Assembly: GCA_024449915.1 (NCBI GenBank)
Contig: JAMZAV010000308.1
Coordinates: 62,001 to 126,000, forward strand
Length of the DNA: 64,000 nt
DNA from: Sweltsa coloradensis
Taxonomy: Eukaryota > Arthropoda > Insecta > Plecoptera > Chloroperlidae
Reading direction: 5' to 3'
Position numbers and translations under genes: made by a program. This document shows positions 1-12,365 of the stretch, piece after piece; the stretch's first letter is position 1, and the number at the start of each line of letters is the position of its first letter. The notes beneath the pieces were generated by a model. That model saw only the letters and a program-made list of their open reading frames with translations. It was not told where the DNA came from and did not search any database.

Positions 1-185
1 GCATGCTTCAATGCAATATGAATCTTCCACACATTTTATGAACACAAACGTTTTCAGTATTGTATGGATGGCAATAAAAAAAAAAATCGACAAATTAATA
101 CACATCGGTTATAAAATGTACTGTTTTGTGAATGTAATTTTAATATGATTATGACAAAATGCAATCTAAATTTAAAAAAAAACAT
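1..185. other. AT-rich unique DNA, nothing recognised
   Basis: Low-complexity AT-rich sequence with A-tracts. I see no ORF, RNA gene or clear repeat before the miniature element that follows. Confidence 0.5.
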
Positions 186-532
186 TTGGTGGAGGTGCCG
201 GGTAGAAATAACATGGCGTAGAGAGCACGTATTTATTAGATGCCAAACTTGAATTCTCTATAAACGCTTTCCGCATTATGACTCGTAGTCATTGCGGGTT
301 CGTTCCTGCTACAAATCTGACGGTTCATTGTTCAAATTTCGGACAGGGTCTGTTTTTATGAATTGTTGACTTTCGATCTTGCTTTATAATATTACAATAT
401 GGATCATGTAAACAGTGATTGTGGCACACCTTTTATACACACGAAGCGTGTTTTAAACCGTTGAATAATTGTGTTGGCCGGCTCTAGGCACTCAACTACA
501 ATCTAATGATCTATACCCGGCACCTCCACCAA
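186..532. mobile_element. Miniature inverted-repeat element, 347 bp
   Basis: Seen: TTGGTGGAGGTGCCGGGTA at 186-204, and its exact reverse complement at 514-532, so the 19-bp ends are perfect inverted repeats. The interior is AT-rich and has no ORF of note. A second sequence at 1596-1860 shares the left end and much of the interior, for example the stretch around 'GGATCATGTAAA', so this is a family and not a chance palindrome. Inference: a non-autonomous DNA transposon (MITE-like). I cannot fix a target-site duplication: the flanks are AT-rich and not clearly repeated. The superfamily is unknown. Confidence 0.7.
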
Positions 533-563
533 AAATGTAATTTATTTTTTGTGGTAAAAATAA

Positions 564-1341
564 TTGGATGAGAGAAGCGAAGACTTCAATTTCACGGACC
601 CCCAAAAAATTTAGCTCGGGTGTTTTTTTTGTTTTTTTGTTTGTTTGTTTGTTTGTTTTCTTCTGTCTGTTTGTTAATTCTCTACCAGGCAAACGGCACA
701 TCCGATCTTGATGAAAATTGGAGGGGACCTTCGAAATCTCTGAATTTGGAGGTGTATTGTTTTTGGGTACAATCAAAGAAATATTTCTCATGAATATCGT
801 ACTTTCACGATTTTTTTCGATTTTTAGTGCGATATTTTCGTGACATTTGGGCCAATTCTGACCAAACAGGAGGAGCTACAACGTTCATATTATACATGGA
901 CATTAAGGTTATGGGGATGTAGTACCTTTTGAAAGAAAAAGTTGAAAAAGTTAGCCAGAATCTATAGAAATAAAGCTTTTAATATTAGTTTTTTGATTTT
1001 TTTTTGCTATATTTTCGTGCCATTTGGGCCAATTCTGGCCAAACGGGTAGGGCTACAACGTTCATATTATACATGGACATTAAGGTTATGGTGATGTAGT
1101 ACCTTTTGAAAGAAAAAATTGAAAAAGTTAGCCAGAATCCATAGAAATAAAGCTTTTAATATAATTTTTTACGGTAAATAATAATTGACAAGTAACAATA
1201 GAAACTTGACAACAATCACCTACAATGCGTAGGCAGAAAAACAAAGCACTTGCAAAAGTAAAGATATCCCACGCAAACTAAAAACTTAAAAAAAACTCAT
1301 CCATCAACGCGATTAAAAAAAGCGTTTGCGAAACTTCCTAG
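564..1341 (+). mobile_element. CTAG-ended Helitron/Helentron-like element, family A copy 1
   Basis: The left end begins TTGGATGAG (564-572). The right end carries CTCATCCA (1296-1303), a short hairpin (AACGC 1306-1310, GCGTT 1322-1326, 11-nt loop) and terminates CTAG (1338-1341) followed by T. Asymmetric subterminal inverted repeats plus a 3' hairpin and CTRR-T end are established hallmarks of Helitron/Helentron non-autonomous elements; applying them here is inference. The interior holds a T/GTTT-rich low-complexity stretch (621-660) and two direct copies of a ~177-bp unit. It has no Rep/helicase coding capacity. The same sequence recurs inverted at 31383-32186 and 38252-38650. Confidence 0.6.
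834..1165 (+). repeat. Two direct copies of a 177-bp unit inside family A copy 1
   Basis: The unit starts ATTTTCGTG at 834 and again at 1011. Both contain 'CAACGTTCATATTATACATG' and 'AGTTGAAAAAGTTAGCCAGA'. The second copy ends near 1165. Related units recur at 31603-31749 (+), 31771-31919 (-) and 38430-38590 (-). Confidence 0.85.
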
Positions 1342-1595
1342 TTAGTCAATACAACATTCAAATGTCAAGAAGAACGATTTAAATTATTATTCCAACACTT
1401 TCTAAATGCATACACGTAAAGTTTAGCAATTATCAACCCAAAATTAACAGTTGTGGTCATACAAAGTTTAAAAAAAAATTTAGCCATCACTCTGAGACCA
1501 TGTGAAAAAAAACAATATCTTGCATTCACGTTGTATGGCATGTGAATGTTGATTGAACGTATTATGAACCAGAAAATATAAAAAAAAATACGTTT

Positions 1596-1860
1596 TTGGT
1601 GGAGGTGCCGGGTACAGCTACAGAGGGGTAGACTGCAGAGAACGTTTTTTAAACTCGTGTGCCAAATTTGCAGGATCTCTATGAACTATGTAAATGCATT
1701 TTTATGGTTCATCGGTACAGTGGGTTATTTCCTTCTTCCAATGCAGACGATTCATAGTTAATTATCGGACTGAGAACGTTTGTAATTTGTTGAGTTTCGA
1801 TCTTAATACCATGGATCATGTAAATTGTGATAGTGGAGCAACTATTACACCGAGGCTCAT
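1596..1860 (+). mobile_element. Diverged, right-truncated sibling of the 186-532 element
   Basis: It starts with an exact TTGGTGGAGGTGCCGGGTA (1596-1614). It then follows the interior of the 186-532 element through about 1860, with many substitutions and small gaps: a 'GCCAAA' block, 'CTCTATGAAC', 'TTTCGATCTT' and 'ATGGATCATGTAAA' appear in the same order. I find no opposing inverted end, so the right side is lost or too diverged. An 86-codon ORF at 1694-1954 overlaps it and is not gene-like. Confidence 0.6.
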
Positions 1861-4800
1861 TTATTTATATTTTATTATTTATTTATTTCAAACCTTAATT
1901 ACAGAGTTATGTAGCAATAAATATGATGCGCATAGCGTCCATGCAATAAATTGATTTGCATCCTTGTAAAATAAATTAAGTTAGGCTACTGCATGATGGG
2001 TGGATGATACAGATTGAGATGCTCAAGCTAAATAGTCTAACGCACACTACTTGAACTTGGTTCGTGTTAATTGTGTTGGCTAACAATAAGTACAGATGTA
2101 CTTACATTACTATGACAACCGGCATAGTGTAGGCCTACTCTCGAATGTGTGATGTCACGTTTGTTTTGTGCGTATTCGATTTACACACAAGGTAGTGATG
2201 AAAAGTTTGTAAATTAATGAACCATTTCAACAGCGGAAATTAAACCAATATTCATAAAGGAAAATTCAAGTTGGTTTACAAGATATGATCCGCCTTCTGA
2301 TATCCATATTAAGTTTGATATAAAGTCCCACGGCGCTTTCCAATACTAGACGATTGCAGGTGATGCCGAGTTGTATTTAGTGTTAACAACGAATTATACA
2401 ATTATCTTGATCCAAAACGCAGAAACTAATTACCAAGTTTTCTCAAAGTAGACTATTATATAAAACGTATTCATTATACACTTAACTAAAATTATTGCCA
2501 ATTACATCATACAATATGGTAAACATACAATACTACATGTTGCAGTTGTTAAATTCCATCTTAAACACGCTAACTAAATTAAATTTTAAGAAATCGACCG
2601 TATGAATAACTAAACTTGCGGTAAAAGATCGACACATTTTCAAGTAAATTTGTGTGAAATTATTCCGATAACAAGTTATTTTTAATTTAATTCGAGGGGG
2701 GATGTCAACTTCCGAACGCTCGTTCGAGACTAAATATTCCCAAAACAATTGCAGCGCTCGCTCGCTAAATCACAGCTCATCTTAAAATAAGAATGTGATG
2801 TTGTCTATGATACCCCAGATATTATCGACACATTATTACGAGTTTTCAACATGAACCTAAATGGATTTTTAAGGTTATTTCTTCCATTAGAACCATTGTG
2901 TCTAGACACTATTCTTACAAACCCGCTATGTTTTGTTTTTGAGATTCTAGAGATGGGTCAAATCAAAATGAAGAAATCAACTTGTAATTGATCACAAAAA
3001 GTCACAATAAAAAAACATAATGAGAAATGCCTGCGTAACCAGACTATATTGTGTGATGAGATAAATAGAAAATTAGTTGGATTGTTTGATGCTTTCTTGG
3101 CATTGCATAATATACGTTACTACTTTTTCAGGTATACCGAGTAGGTGTAAGCAAATTCAAGCAAATTTGTCATCCAAAGTTCTTTCCGTTGCTAAAAGGA
3201 AGACATCAAATAAATAGAATTATGAAATAAAAATACCAAAACATGAAAAATATTGAAAAATACAACCAATTGGACATTTGACGACTTTTATAGTACGTAA
3301 ATGTCTAGAGCGTATTCAGTTGTCAATAGCAAATTGATGTTTAATGATTTGTAAACTAATTTCAATCCATAAAAAAATCCTGAATGCAATAATGTATGTT
3401 CATGCCAGTGTGTAAGTGTGTACCAATGCGTTGTGCGCAAGAATGGTGTGTGGGGGGGGTCGTGTACACAATAGTGCATTGCCATGTGTACGAATTAATA
3501 AAAGTCCAACATTTAAAGCAAATCTTAAAACCTCGAGTTTTATTGATTTGGAATGAGTGGCTTGTCAAGTATTAACGCACGCGCAACGACACAGAAGCGG
3601 TTCTAATCACTCGCAACGTGTTAGTGTGCACAGGATCGCCGTTACAAGGCCTGCTTGCATATTGTTGAGCATTTCCCTGGCATCAGTTTCCCATTTATGT
3701 CCAAATCCCTGGGAGTTTCGTAAGAATTGAGATCGTCTTCTTCAGCGATCCAATATGTAACATGTTTGAGGCAGAATCCGTAAAATGCATCTGAGCTAGT
3801 TCAGTTCAGTTCCGCATATAAATTTCCCGCTTTTGTCCTATTCCCCGGCAGTGATGTTTTACCATTGGGTCCTAACATATAGTCATAAAATACAGGCCGC
3901 ACAACAGATCAGTCAAGATGTCTCTCTTATGGGACAAACAGAACGCGCCACGACATATGGTAAGCGAACGGCGTCGAAGAAATGCGTGTGTTTGCTTTTA
4001 GCTAGGTCATGTTGTATCGGTAATTCGCAACATGTCCTCTCGAACGCTAACTCAGCCACCCTATGCTTTGCTTTGCCTAGGTCTGACTTTTCACTTGGAT
4101 CGATTCGAAGACTTTCTTAAAAGGAAATCCTCCACAAGGGAAAATGTCGTTAAAATCAGCAACATGATTGCTTCTATTTTGAGGCCGTGTTGAATTTTGC
4201 TTTGCTGTGATTTTCTTGTTATCCCGGAAAGCAGTTGAAGACAAGTTTTAAGTAATAAATTTTATTTTGCATATGGCGTAGAATCAAAAAATGATTAAAT
4301 AATCTCAATATAAACAATTGCGCATCACATTGACTGAAAAATGATGCATGGATTTTAACGACATGAATTTTATTCTGCTCTTGAAATATTGGCCAATATT
4401 CTAAAGACAGTTTCCAAAACTTTGTCCTAAATGAGTTCATAATTCGCACATACTAGGTAAATCACTTAAAGACTATTCCATTTGATGAGGTAAAGTGATA
4501 CAAAAATGACAAAATAAAGGCAATTAGTAAAGGAAAAATATTAAATAGCAATGCTTTATAATTGACGTTTACAATCTAATAATAATAATTGACCCAAGTA
4601 TTATTACGCCACAACTGTGTGCTATTTTGCGGTGCCGTGTTGCAAGATGAACTATCTAACGTTTCCTAGTTGTAATACTGCATGGCTGGGAGTCCCTGTA
4701 CGCGTATGCATCTGCATGCAATATGCATTCGAATATTGTACACATTTGTTTATTCAAGTAGTTTAATATTGTGCACTTCATAAATAATGCAGCATTTAGT

Positions 4801-5178
4801 TATGGTCAAGCAAAACTTTGTTGCCGTAAGATAAAACAGTGTAGTAAATAATATGCAATGTAAATACATTTGTGATATTTTGTCTGTGAGAATACCAATC
4901 ATTTCGAAATTGTATGTTAAGGAAAGAACAAAAATAAGAATTTAAAGAAACAATATATTTGCGTACGTATGAGTAGAGTGTTAAGAAATAATGCATTATA
5001 TTGAAATATTTATAAATTTCATTGTTAAAAGTGATGTATGCATATTTTGTGTTTTAATTAAGATTTCATTCACCAATTAATTCAAATCGCTATTAATAAA
5101 CTACCGTAAAATAATGATAGTTATGTTGAGTTGAGGTCAAAACCAGTTTCCATGTTGAATTTATGATTGAAACCCCAT
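1861..5178. other. Unique AT-rich DNA, no gene recognised
   Basis: No ORF exceeds about 95 codons, and none shows a recognisable domain. Opposite-strand ORFs overlap at 3288-3568, as expected by chance. There are short homopolymer runs, such as a G8 near 3453. I see no repeat family member, RNA gene or splice-flanked exon that I would defend. Confidence 0.5.
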
Positions 5179-5343
5179 ATTGGTACAAATCACATCTTCT
5201 CTCTACTACCGTATTGGTACATTCATCTTATCTCTGTTTCTGTATTGGCACATCACATCTTCTCTCTGCTACTGTATTGGTACAAATCACATCTTCTCTC
5301 TGTTTCTGTATTGGTACAAATCACATCTTCTCTCTGCTACTGC
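5179..5343 (+). repeat. Tandem repeat, ~34-bp unit, about 5 copies
   Basis: Repeated units read ATTGGTACAAATCACATC followed by TTCTCTCTGYTWCTGT. Units start near 5179, 5213, 5244, 5276 and 5310, with small length changes in units 2 and 3. Two ORFs across it (5163-5375 and 5167-5355) are products of the repetition, not genes. Confidence 0.85.
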
Positions 5344-6991
5344 CTAAATTATTAATTCAGCCTTCTGACTTTTAAAATAATGACTGTGGCAGTAAAATGA
5401 AATGCCTCGGTATCCTTAAGAGTGTTCAATAGCGTATTCAAATACCTGAAAAGATTAATGGACGCCGAAGAAATTTTCTTCCATTTCGAGGAGACTTTCA
5501 TTAAAACATTGATACAAACAATGCCTTTTGAAATTCTCTCAAACATCTGGCAAACAGCGTGGCTCAAAATACTACTTATTAATCTTACTTCAGGAGAGCC
5601 CTTGGCTTCTTTTAAAAACTTTTGCCCAGAGTCTTCTTCAACAAATTCAATGAAAACAATTTATTATAACTTCAATCTTTCCCAGTTTAGAGTTGTCACT
5701 TTCATTTACTTATAAGTGTTCTTATCGCTCGCTAACAATAAGCACAATCCAAAAACGTTAGTCCCTTACAGGGATAAAACAGCCAACCAAATATGCAGAC
5801 TGTTCCAAGTAAAATACAAGAAAGATATGTGAATTTAGATTTCTTCATTAATTTTAAAACAATTGATTGCTCTATGAAGCGCTGACAGAATCAAGTACAA
5901 AGATTAAGGGATTTGACAGAATAACATAAATTGATTTATTTCTGTGAAAAGTTAAAGGTGTGAGAATAAGCATAAGACCTACAGAAGACGGGAGAGGCAT
6001 AAATGAATAAAAGCTAATTTTAAATTTGCGTTTAGGAGTCTACCCGTTTACTCACATAAAACGCCGACGCCATCGAAAGAGTGACAAAGCAGTAATCACC
6101 TTCATAACGAGAACCACTGATTGGTCACTATCCACACGCAGATGCCACAATTTTATACAATTTTATACAATTTGTGCTGTGCTAGAATGCTAGGACGGTT
6201 GCAAAGTCACATAAACATCAATGTGGTGGATTACAGTTCCAAATCAGTACTTACATAACTGCCGACTGGAGCAGGAATCAAACACGGTTCCTCTGGGAAC
6301 AGGGACACGAACCACTGAAACAAATATTTAAAAACAGCATTGAACCTCTTGGATTGGACCCATGCTTCAGAATATATCCGTCAAGGTGACGTTCGTAGGA
6401 CGTGTCGTCATTGTCGATATTGCTGTTTTATAATCTAGCTGGAATATTTGCTTAAAAGCAGAATCAAATAAATTGATCACTTCTTAAGGACACAATGTAA
6501 ATATTAATTTCATTTTTAGTTTGTGATTGTTAATTAATCAACAATTTAATGATAAATTTTAACTTTTCCAACAAGCGCTGATGAGTCAATATTTTTTTCC
6601 ACGCCATCTAAATATCAAAATGTTAAGCCAGCTACTGTCCCACAATCCATTAGTTCAGAGGATGATTACACACGTTTTAAGCCGAAACCAGCTTTGCAGT
6701 CATTAGGTAATGTGATTACGATTGTATTAAAGTTTCCCCTAACGGTGATCGTGACCTATACTTTTCTACTTGTGTTTCATTTGCTTTAAGACCACGCGCT
6801 GGCCGTAAAGTGGGATTGAGCTTAGCGCGTGTCATCATGTGAAGAAATAATTGTGTGAGGTTGTTAACTTTTACAAAAGAAGATTTAAAAATAAATACGA
6901 TAACACTTTATCCTCACTTGAGAACGACTGTAGGCATTTAGGGTACTTGTAATCATTGTAGGGTTTTCTCCTGCCAAGGCTCTCCATGCAG
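5344..6991. other. Unique AT-rich DNA, no gene recognised
   Basis: It includes a 97-codon ORF (5422-5715, +) of ordinary composition, but I recognise no domain and it has a similar-sized antisense ORF. A short direct repeat of TTTTATACAA occurs near 6151-6170. Nothing else stands out. Confidence 0.45.
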
Positions 6992-7141
6992 GTGTGAGTG
7001 TGAGTGTGAGTGTGAGTGTGAGTGTGAGTGTGAGTGTGAGTGTGAGTGTGAGTGTGAGTGTGAGTGTGAGTGTGAGTGTGAGTGTGAGTGTGAGTGTGAG
7101 TGTGAGTGTGAGTGTGAGTGTGAGTGTGAGTGTGAGTGTGG
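6992..7141 (+). repeat. Hexamer microsatellite (GTGAGT)n, ~25 copies
   Basis: A perfect run of the hexamer GTGAGT (equivalently TGAGTG), about 148 bp with no interruption that I can see. It generates artefactual Val-Ser and Leu-Thr repeat ORFs on both strands. Each unit equals a consensus-type 5' splice-donor core (GTRAGT). Confidence 0.97.
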
Positions 7142-8509
7142 GAACGATTATGGACATGTATGCATATAAATATTATGAGAACAAATGAGTACGAGTATGC
7201 TTCATTGCAAGAGTATAAATATGAGTATAAAAATTAGTACGAGTTGGATTGAGTTTGAAAATTGGTTCATTGTTTTGACTATGGTGGTATGAGCATTAAT
7301 ATATAAACGACTTTAATAATTTTACTTTTGTGAACTTTTATGTGAAAATAACTAGATTAATCATAAAATGTTCAATGATCGTTCACCAATACATTTACAA
7401 AAACGAAACAAATTTAACAAGAACACGCGTTGTGAGCACAATGTTCCGCCAATTAAAGCCTTCCGAATGACTCTAATCAAATCATATGTTGCCACTCTCA
7501 ACCGACGGCATTTAACAGATACAAGTTTGCTAAATGCATTGAAAAAACAATAAAAATAAAACATGGTGTTTTTTTACGTTATCGAGACTTTTTCGATAGA
7601 CTTTCAAACAGCGTAATGACAGGCTTAACTTGTTTCTAGCTATAAATGCTTCATCTTCTTAAAAACAGGCTTGTGAAAGAAATGGAAATACGATTGTGTC
7701 AACTTAAAGAATATGTTTGTATACAAACGAATAAAAAATAAAATAGTTTGAATAAATAACGGGAATAGTAATATTAAAAATATATTATTCTTGAGATTTT
7801 TGCACCTACAATGTAAATAAACCTGATGAAACCCCACGTGAAGGCTTAAAACATCAAATGTTTCTTATGAATTATCATACGGATCTAAATAAAATATGAA
7901 ATAAAATCGAGTTACAGATTATACAGAACCAGTTGCGTTTTTATGGAAGCTTTGAAAGAGTTTTTTTTTTATAGTTTTGACTTTGAAGCTGTTTTAGTTT
8001 TGCTAGTGAAGAAAAAACAAAACGTATTCGTATGAATGCCCGGTATAATTTCCAAGTTGTGACCCTCTTTGTGTGTTCAAGTAGGTTATAAGATGTGCAT
8101 AGAGTTGGTAAGGAATGTCCTAGGGCTGTTATTAGGTCTAAATACTGGAAAATGCTAAAAAGTATAAAATCTCTAAATATTTTTGTCAAATATAAAAAAG
8201 AGGCAAATAATCACCAAAGAATATAATTAATTAATTATTTGAACGACTGAATTACTACTTCTACTTTCTTTTGAACGAATTTGGGTCATGAAATTCACGT
8301 AATAATCTCAACATTAAAATATATATATTACGTATTTGTACAACCATTATATGAAATGATGTTTAAATACAAGTAAGGCTATATACAAAATGTAATTGAG
8401 GTTTTTGAAATGAAAATCTTGCCTCGAATAGCATTGGTATATTAATATGAGACGTTGAGCAACATAAATTATCAACTTAAAATCAAAATCAATAAATAAT
8501 TCAAGAATT
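7142..8509. other. Unique AT-rich DNA, no gene recognised
   Basis: Short overlapping ORFs lie on both strands at 7361-7564, with no recognisable domain. Otherwise it is AT-rich sequence with A/T tracts. Confidence 0.45.
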
Positions 8510-8528
8510 TTGGTGGAGGTGCCGGGTA
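8510..8528 (+). repeat. Isolated copy of the 19-bp motif
   Basis: Exact TTGGTGGAGGTGCCGGGTA. The sequence downstream does not match the 186-532 element. The nearest opposite-strand copy downstream is at 14588-14606. Confidence 0.9.
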
Positions 8529-8777
8529 AGGTATGCAGAGCCTCGAAGTTGGGCATACCGGTATAGCTATCATCTTACAGAAGATCTTCTTGGTTGAGAT
8601 AATCAGAACGACAGAGTTCAACACATCACAACCGAGTTCGTTTCTCAACTCGACAATCCCTATGACCTTTTCAAAGACAAGCAATTTTAATAAGTGCAAT
8701 AGTGCCATCTCAGACTGACAATTTAATTGCAAAAATGATGTCTTGTAGTAAATCCCAGATTTATCTTTCTAAACCAG

Positions 8778-9499
8778 GCCCCGATTCATGTACATTTTTT
8801 CCCAGTATAAGCAGATTTAGGTGGTATAAGTGCGTATAACTCCGATCCAATTCATGAAGACTTATCCCGCCTCGCACGGGGATAAGAAAATATGTAACAG
8901 ATGGCGGACATTTTAAAATTTTGCGTCTATGTGTAAACGAGAAAAGTTGTCATTACTCTCATAAAAGAAATCAGAAACATCTCGGCCTAGGCCCAGATGT
9001 AGAAAATTATTCATAATAACATGTAGGCCTAAAGTTCCATAGGCTATAGAATATATAAATTAATACTAGTTACACGTTTGACAAGCCCTAGGCCTCTTCT
9101 AGACAACCTAGGCCTGCACGACTTTGTTTAGACACACAACCCGCACAATAACTAGTTTTGATTACTTAAAAGTCAATGCAGATAAAAAATAGTATGATAG
9201 TCCTAGGCTATTCAAAATTTACGGCAATAATACGCCTTTCTTTTCTTTAACGATCTCACGCAATCTTCTGTCACTAAATGAAATGTAAAACAAAGATGGT
9301 GCAAATTTTCAGTGTTCATTTGCTAATTTGCTGATTTCATGGCTGTGGAATGCAGTGGAAATACATTTGTTGTGTCTGTTTTGCAATGGAAATTTTTGAT
9401 TGGATGAAGTTGCTCAGACCTTAACCAGGCCTTATCCTGCCATGTCCTGCATTATACGTCCTTATACACCATACCCGGATAATGTACATGAATCGGGGC
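8778..9499. mobile_element. 722-bp inverted-repeat DNA element with 4-bp target duplication
   Basis: Perfect 19-bp inverted ends: GCCCCGATTCATGTACATT at 8778-8796, and its reverse complement at 9481-9499. Imperfect pairing continues inward, with TATAAG-rich stretches on both sides. The flanks are CCAG at 8774-8777 and CCAG at 9500-9503, a plausible 4-bp target-site duplication. The interior has no transposase-sized ORF, so it is a non-autonomous element. The superfamily is not identified. Confidence 0.8.
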
Positions 9500-9503
9500 C
9501 CAG

Positions 9504-12164
9504 GAATTATTTCTTCATTAAGATAATTAAAATCAAATACACTTGCTTGTGCAGTCTACATTGAAAAAGAGCCATCAGTGTTTCAAGTGGCACGTATATA
9601 ATGTTTACTGCAGTGAGTAATACCACATGTTTTAATATGTTTATCCTATTCATTTCATCAGCGTACGTTCGATGTCAGATGATGATGATATTTGTTGCAT
9701 AACTTACTTTTATTGCTATTCGAGACGATGGATGGGGGTGAAGGACTATTACAAAAACCCATGCCTTTTGCGTGTTTTGAACCCGAGTCCTCCAGGTGTG
9801 ATACGCTTCTGGCCTGTGACCCAATCGTGACAGCTATCGTGGACAGTTTCAAGGTCTGACATACATAGCATAGGTATCAATTAAAATTGGTAGCCTGTTG
9901 AAATTGGAGCAAATTTCAATGAATCTATGTTTAAATCACCGGGAAAACATTAATTTTACCATGAACTGATTGACATATGCACACAAAACCAATCATACCA
10001 CAAACATCAAAAGACTTGTTCCTTTCAAAACTGTAATATTAAATAACGTTAAATTGAAAACCAATTAAAATCGACCAATGGCGTTACAATCAGCTTCTAG
10101 AATTTGTTTGATCTCGGCGTGTTTCTGTATAAACGATTATTGAATCTCTATTGGCTACATAAAGCTAGGCTATCAAACCATTTAATTTAACAAATGTTCA
10201 TGTTGAAAACTTTTTGACCTTGTTTGATCTTATGATATAAATTATTATTTCACAAGTTTTTTTTTCCACAAACTATTGTTTCAAAAAAATGCAATTGCTT
10301 GTTTCGTTTAATTAGGGTGTTTTGTTTAAGAATGGTGCTGCATTAGAGATATAAGACTTGGACACAAGATTATTTATCTTTAATAATCCATATATATTTC
10401 CAACACTGTCATGTAGAATGGTGTTCTTCACACTGATATCTAGGGCATGTTGAAACTAGCAATGTATTTTTTATAAATGCAAGGTTGACAATAAATAATA
10501 ATTTTAGACGATTGATTTTTAATTGTTCCCCATTGTATAATAATTATGTGTAACAATTATTTTTAGGCATATTGTATTGTGTGTAACTTAAAAGTTTGCA
10601 CACCATGTGTGAATTACAGTGAAAAATTAGCCTTAATTATGAGTGTACTTTTTAAGAAGTTGATGAGCAATACGGTACACATGAGTGTGATAAATAAGTG
10701 TAAATTTCTAAAAATGAACTTTCAACGTCACTTGATTCTATGAAGAGTAAAGCAACTATTCTGGTCTCAAGTTCCTAAAATTAGTCTCCACCAAACTATA
10801 TCCCAACTACTGAGAGTATAAGACCGTATAAGATTCTACTACACGATGGGGCGCGGCGGTGACTGTGTGAACTATGTCACATGCTGCATAGTTAAACAAC
10901 AGTTGTGAAAGCTTCAATTAAGCTTTTGGTTGTTTACTACTTTACCTTTTAAAAATAACTATACTTTAAAGCCATATAATGAGCTTATAAAAAGTACAAG
11001 AAAATACGCGAGGGAATCTTTCAAACAATCTAGCAAGAAATGTATTGGATTATTTCTGTTTACAGTGCATTGCAATTAAATACTTCATTAAAACTATGTT
11101 TATTTTGGAGATTCTGAAAATAATACTGCAAAACGTAAAAAATAGGATGACCTGAAAAAAAAATTAACCATACAATCATAAACACAGACACTCATACCCA
11201 CAAAATATTGTTGAAACATGATGACCTACAAAAAAAACGTTAATGTACGTACTTCTTATTGACGATCTAAATCGTTGTTTAACAAAGATATTTAATAGTC
11301 GCACGTGGAAATTTGCAATTTATTGATTCATTCTCCCTGCGACAAACCTCATCAGAGCATATAATTTAGTACAATGTAACAGTAAAATCTTTCTGCTTAC
11401 CGGACAATAATAAGCCCGGTCCTCCTGTCTCCAGGCTAACCAACCAAACATTATTAATGTCATTACCTAACCAAAGTATGAGCGAGGGTTTATACTGATC
11501 GATTTGATTATTTTATATGTTATTGGATCTATTTTGAAGTTTCTGGATTGTACTTAACTTGTAACATCTTTAATCAACAGCAGTATGATCCCAATTATCC
11601 AATCGAGAATGGAAATACATACAACCATGCACTTTTCGAGATAAATGTGTTTTGTTGAAGTTTCTGCTTGAAAATGGGGCCGATTTTACAGTAATATTCG
11701 AAGTGACCTCATGGAACCACGCAATAAATCCTTCGCAAAAACACCTTATAAATACTGTCTTTATTTCCGGATGTATAAGGCATAAAATCCTTGAGTTCAT
11801 CTATTCCACTTCTAGCTGTCTCCCGGTTACGTGTCTAGTGACTGGACGCAGCCTCTTCAACCGCTCAGCGCGGCAATCGAGCTCCCCTTTTTACAAGACA
11901 AGCCTGACAATGTCACTTTCACAATAATGAAGAGACATTGAAAATGAACGTTATAAACAGAAAAACTATTTCTTTTAATTACTTGGATTCATTTACTTTG
12001 ACAAATTGTGTTTGGCGATAGAAAATAAGTCAATTTCTATTTTGTTGCATGCAAAGTCTTTCGTTTTTTACAATGCTTACTTGCCGACAGAAGAAAATAT
12101 GGGCATAAAACAACGCGCATTTATCTTAACAACTTTTATATTTTATTGACTAAATTCAATTTTT
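9504..12164. other. Unique AT-rich DNA, no gene recognised
   Basis: Overlapping opposite ORFs at 11570-11927 (76 and 91 codons) show no recognisable domain. I see no tRNA-like box pair or tandem structure. Confidence 0.45.
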
Positions 12165-12365
12165 GAATCAATGATTTGATTTGATTTGTATTGCTTAACG
12201 TCTCCTATTAATGCACTAAAGCTGTTCGACACGATGAGTGGTGAAAGATGAGGATAAAGGGTGGAGGGGAAACCCGGTGCCGGCACGTAGCTTACTCCTT
12301 TCAAAAAGTACGAAGGGACAATCCGACAGAACGGTGTACCCTTGACTGCCAATGTTTCCTCCACT
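12165..12365 (-). mobile_element. SINE body fragment, family S2
   Basis: It shares ordered blocks with 35874-36235: TTGCTTAACGTCTC, CGATGAGTGGTG, AGATGAGGAT, GAGGGGAAACCCGGT, CCGGCACGTAGC and TACTCCTTTC. The tRNA-like head seen at 36.1-36.2 kb is absent, so this is a truncated copy. The 'TTAACGTC' core resembles a SINE body common in invertebrates; that comparison is from memory. Confidence 0.6.

Noticed and set aside
5422..5715. 97-codon ORF of ordinary composition
   Set aside because: No family recognised and no splice-site support. An antisense ORF overlaps most of its start.
6885..7188. Leu-Thr and Val-Ser repeat proteins on opposite strands
   Set aside because: Both are translations of the GTGAGT hexamer array.
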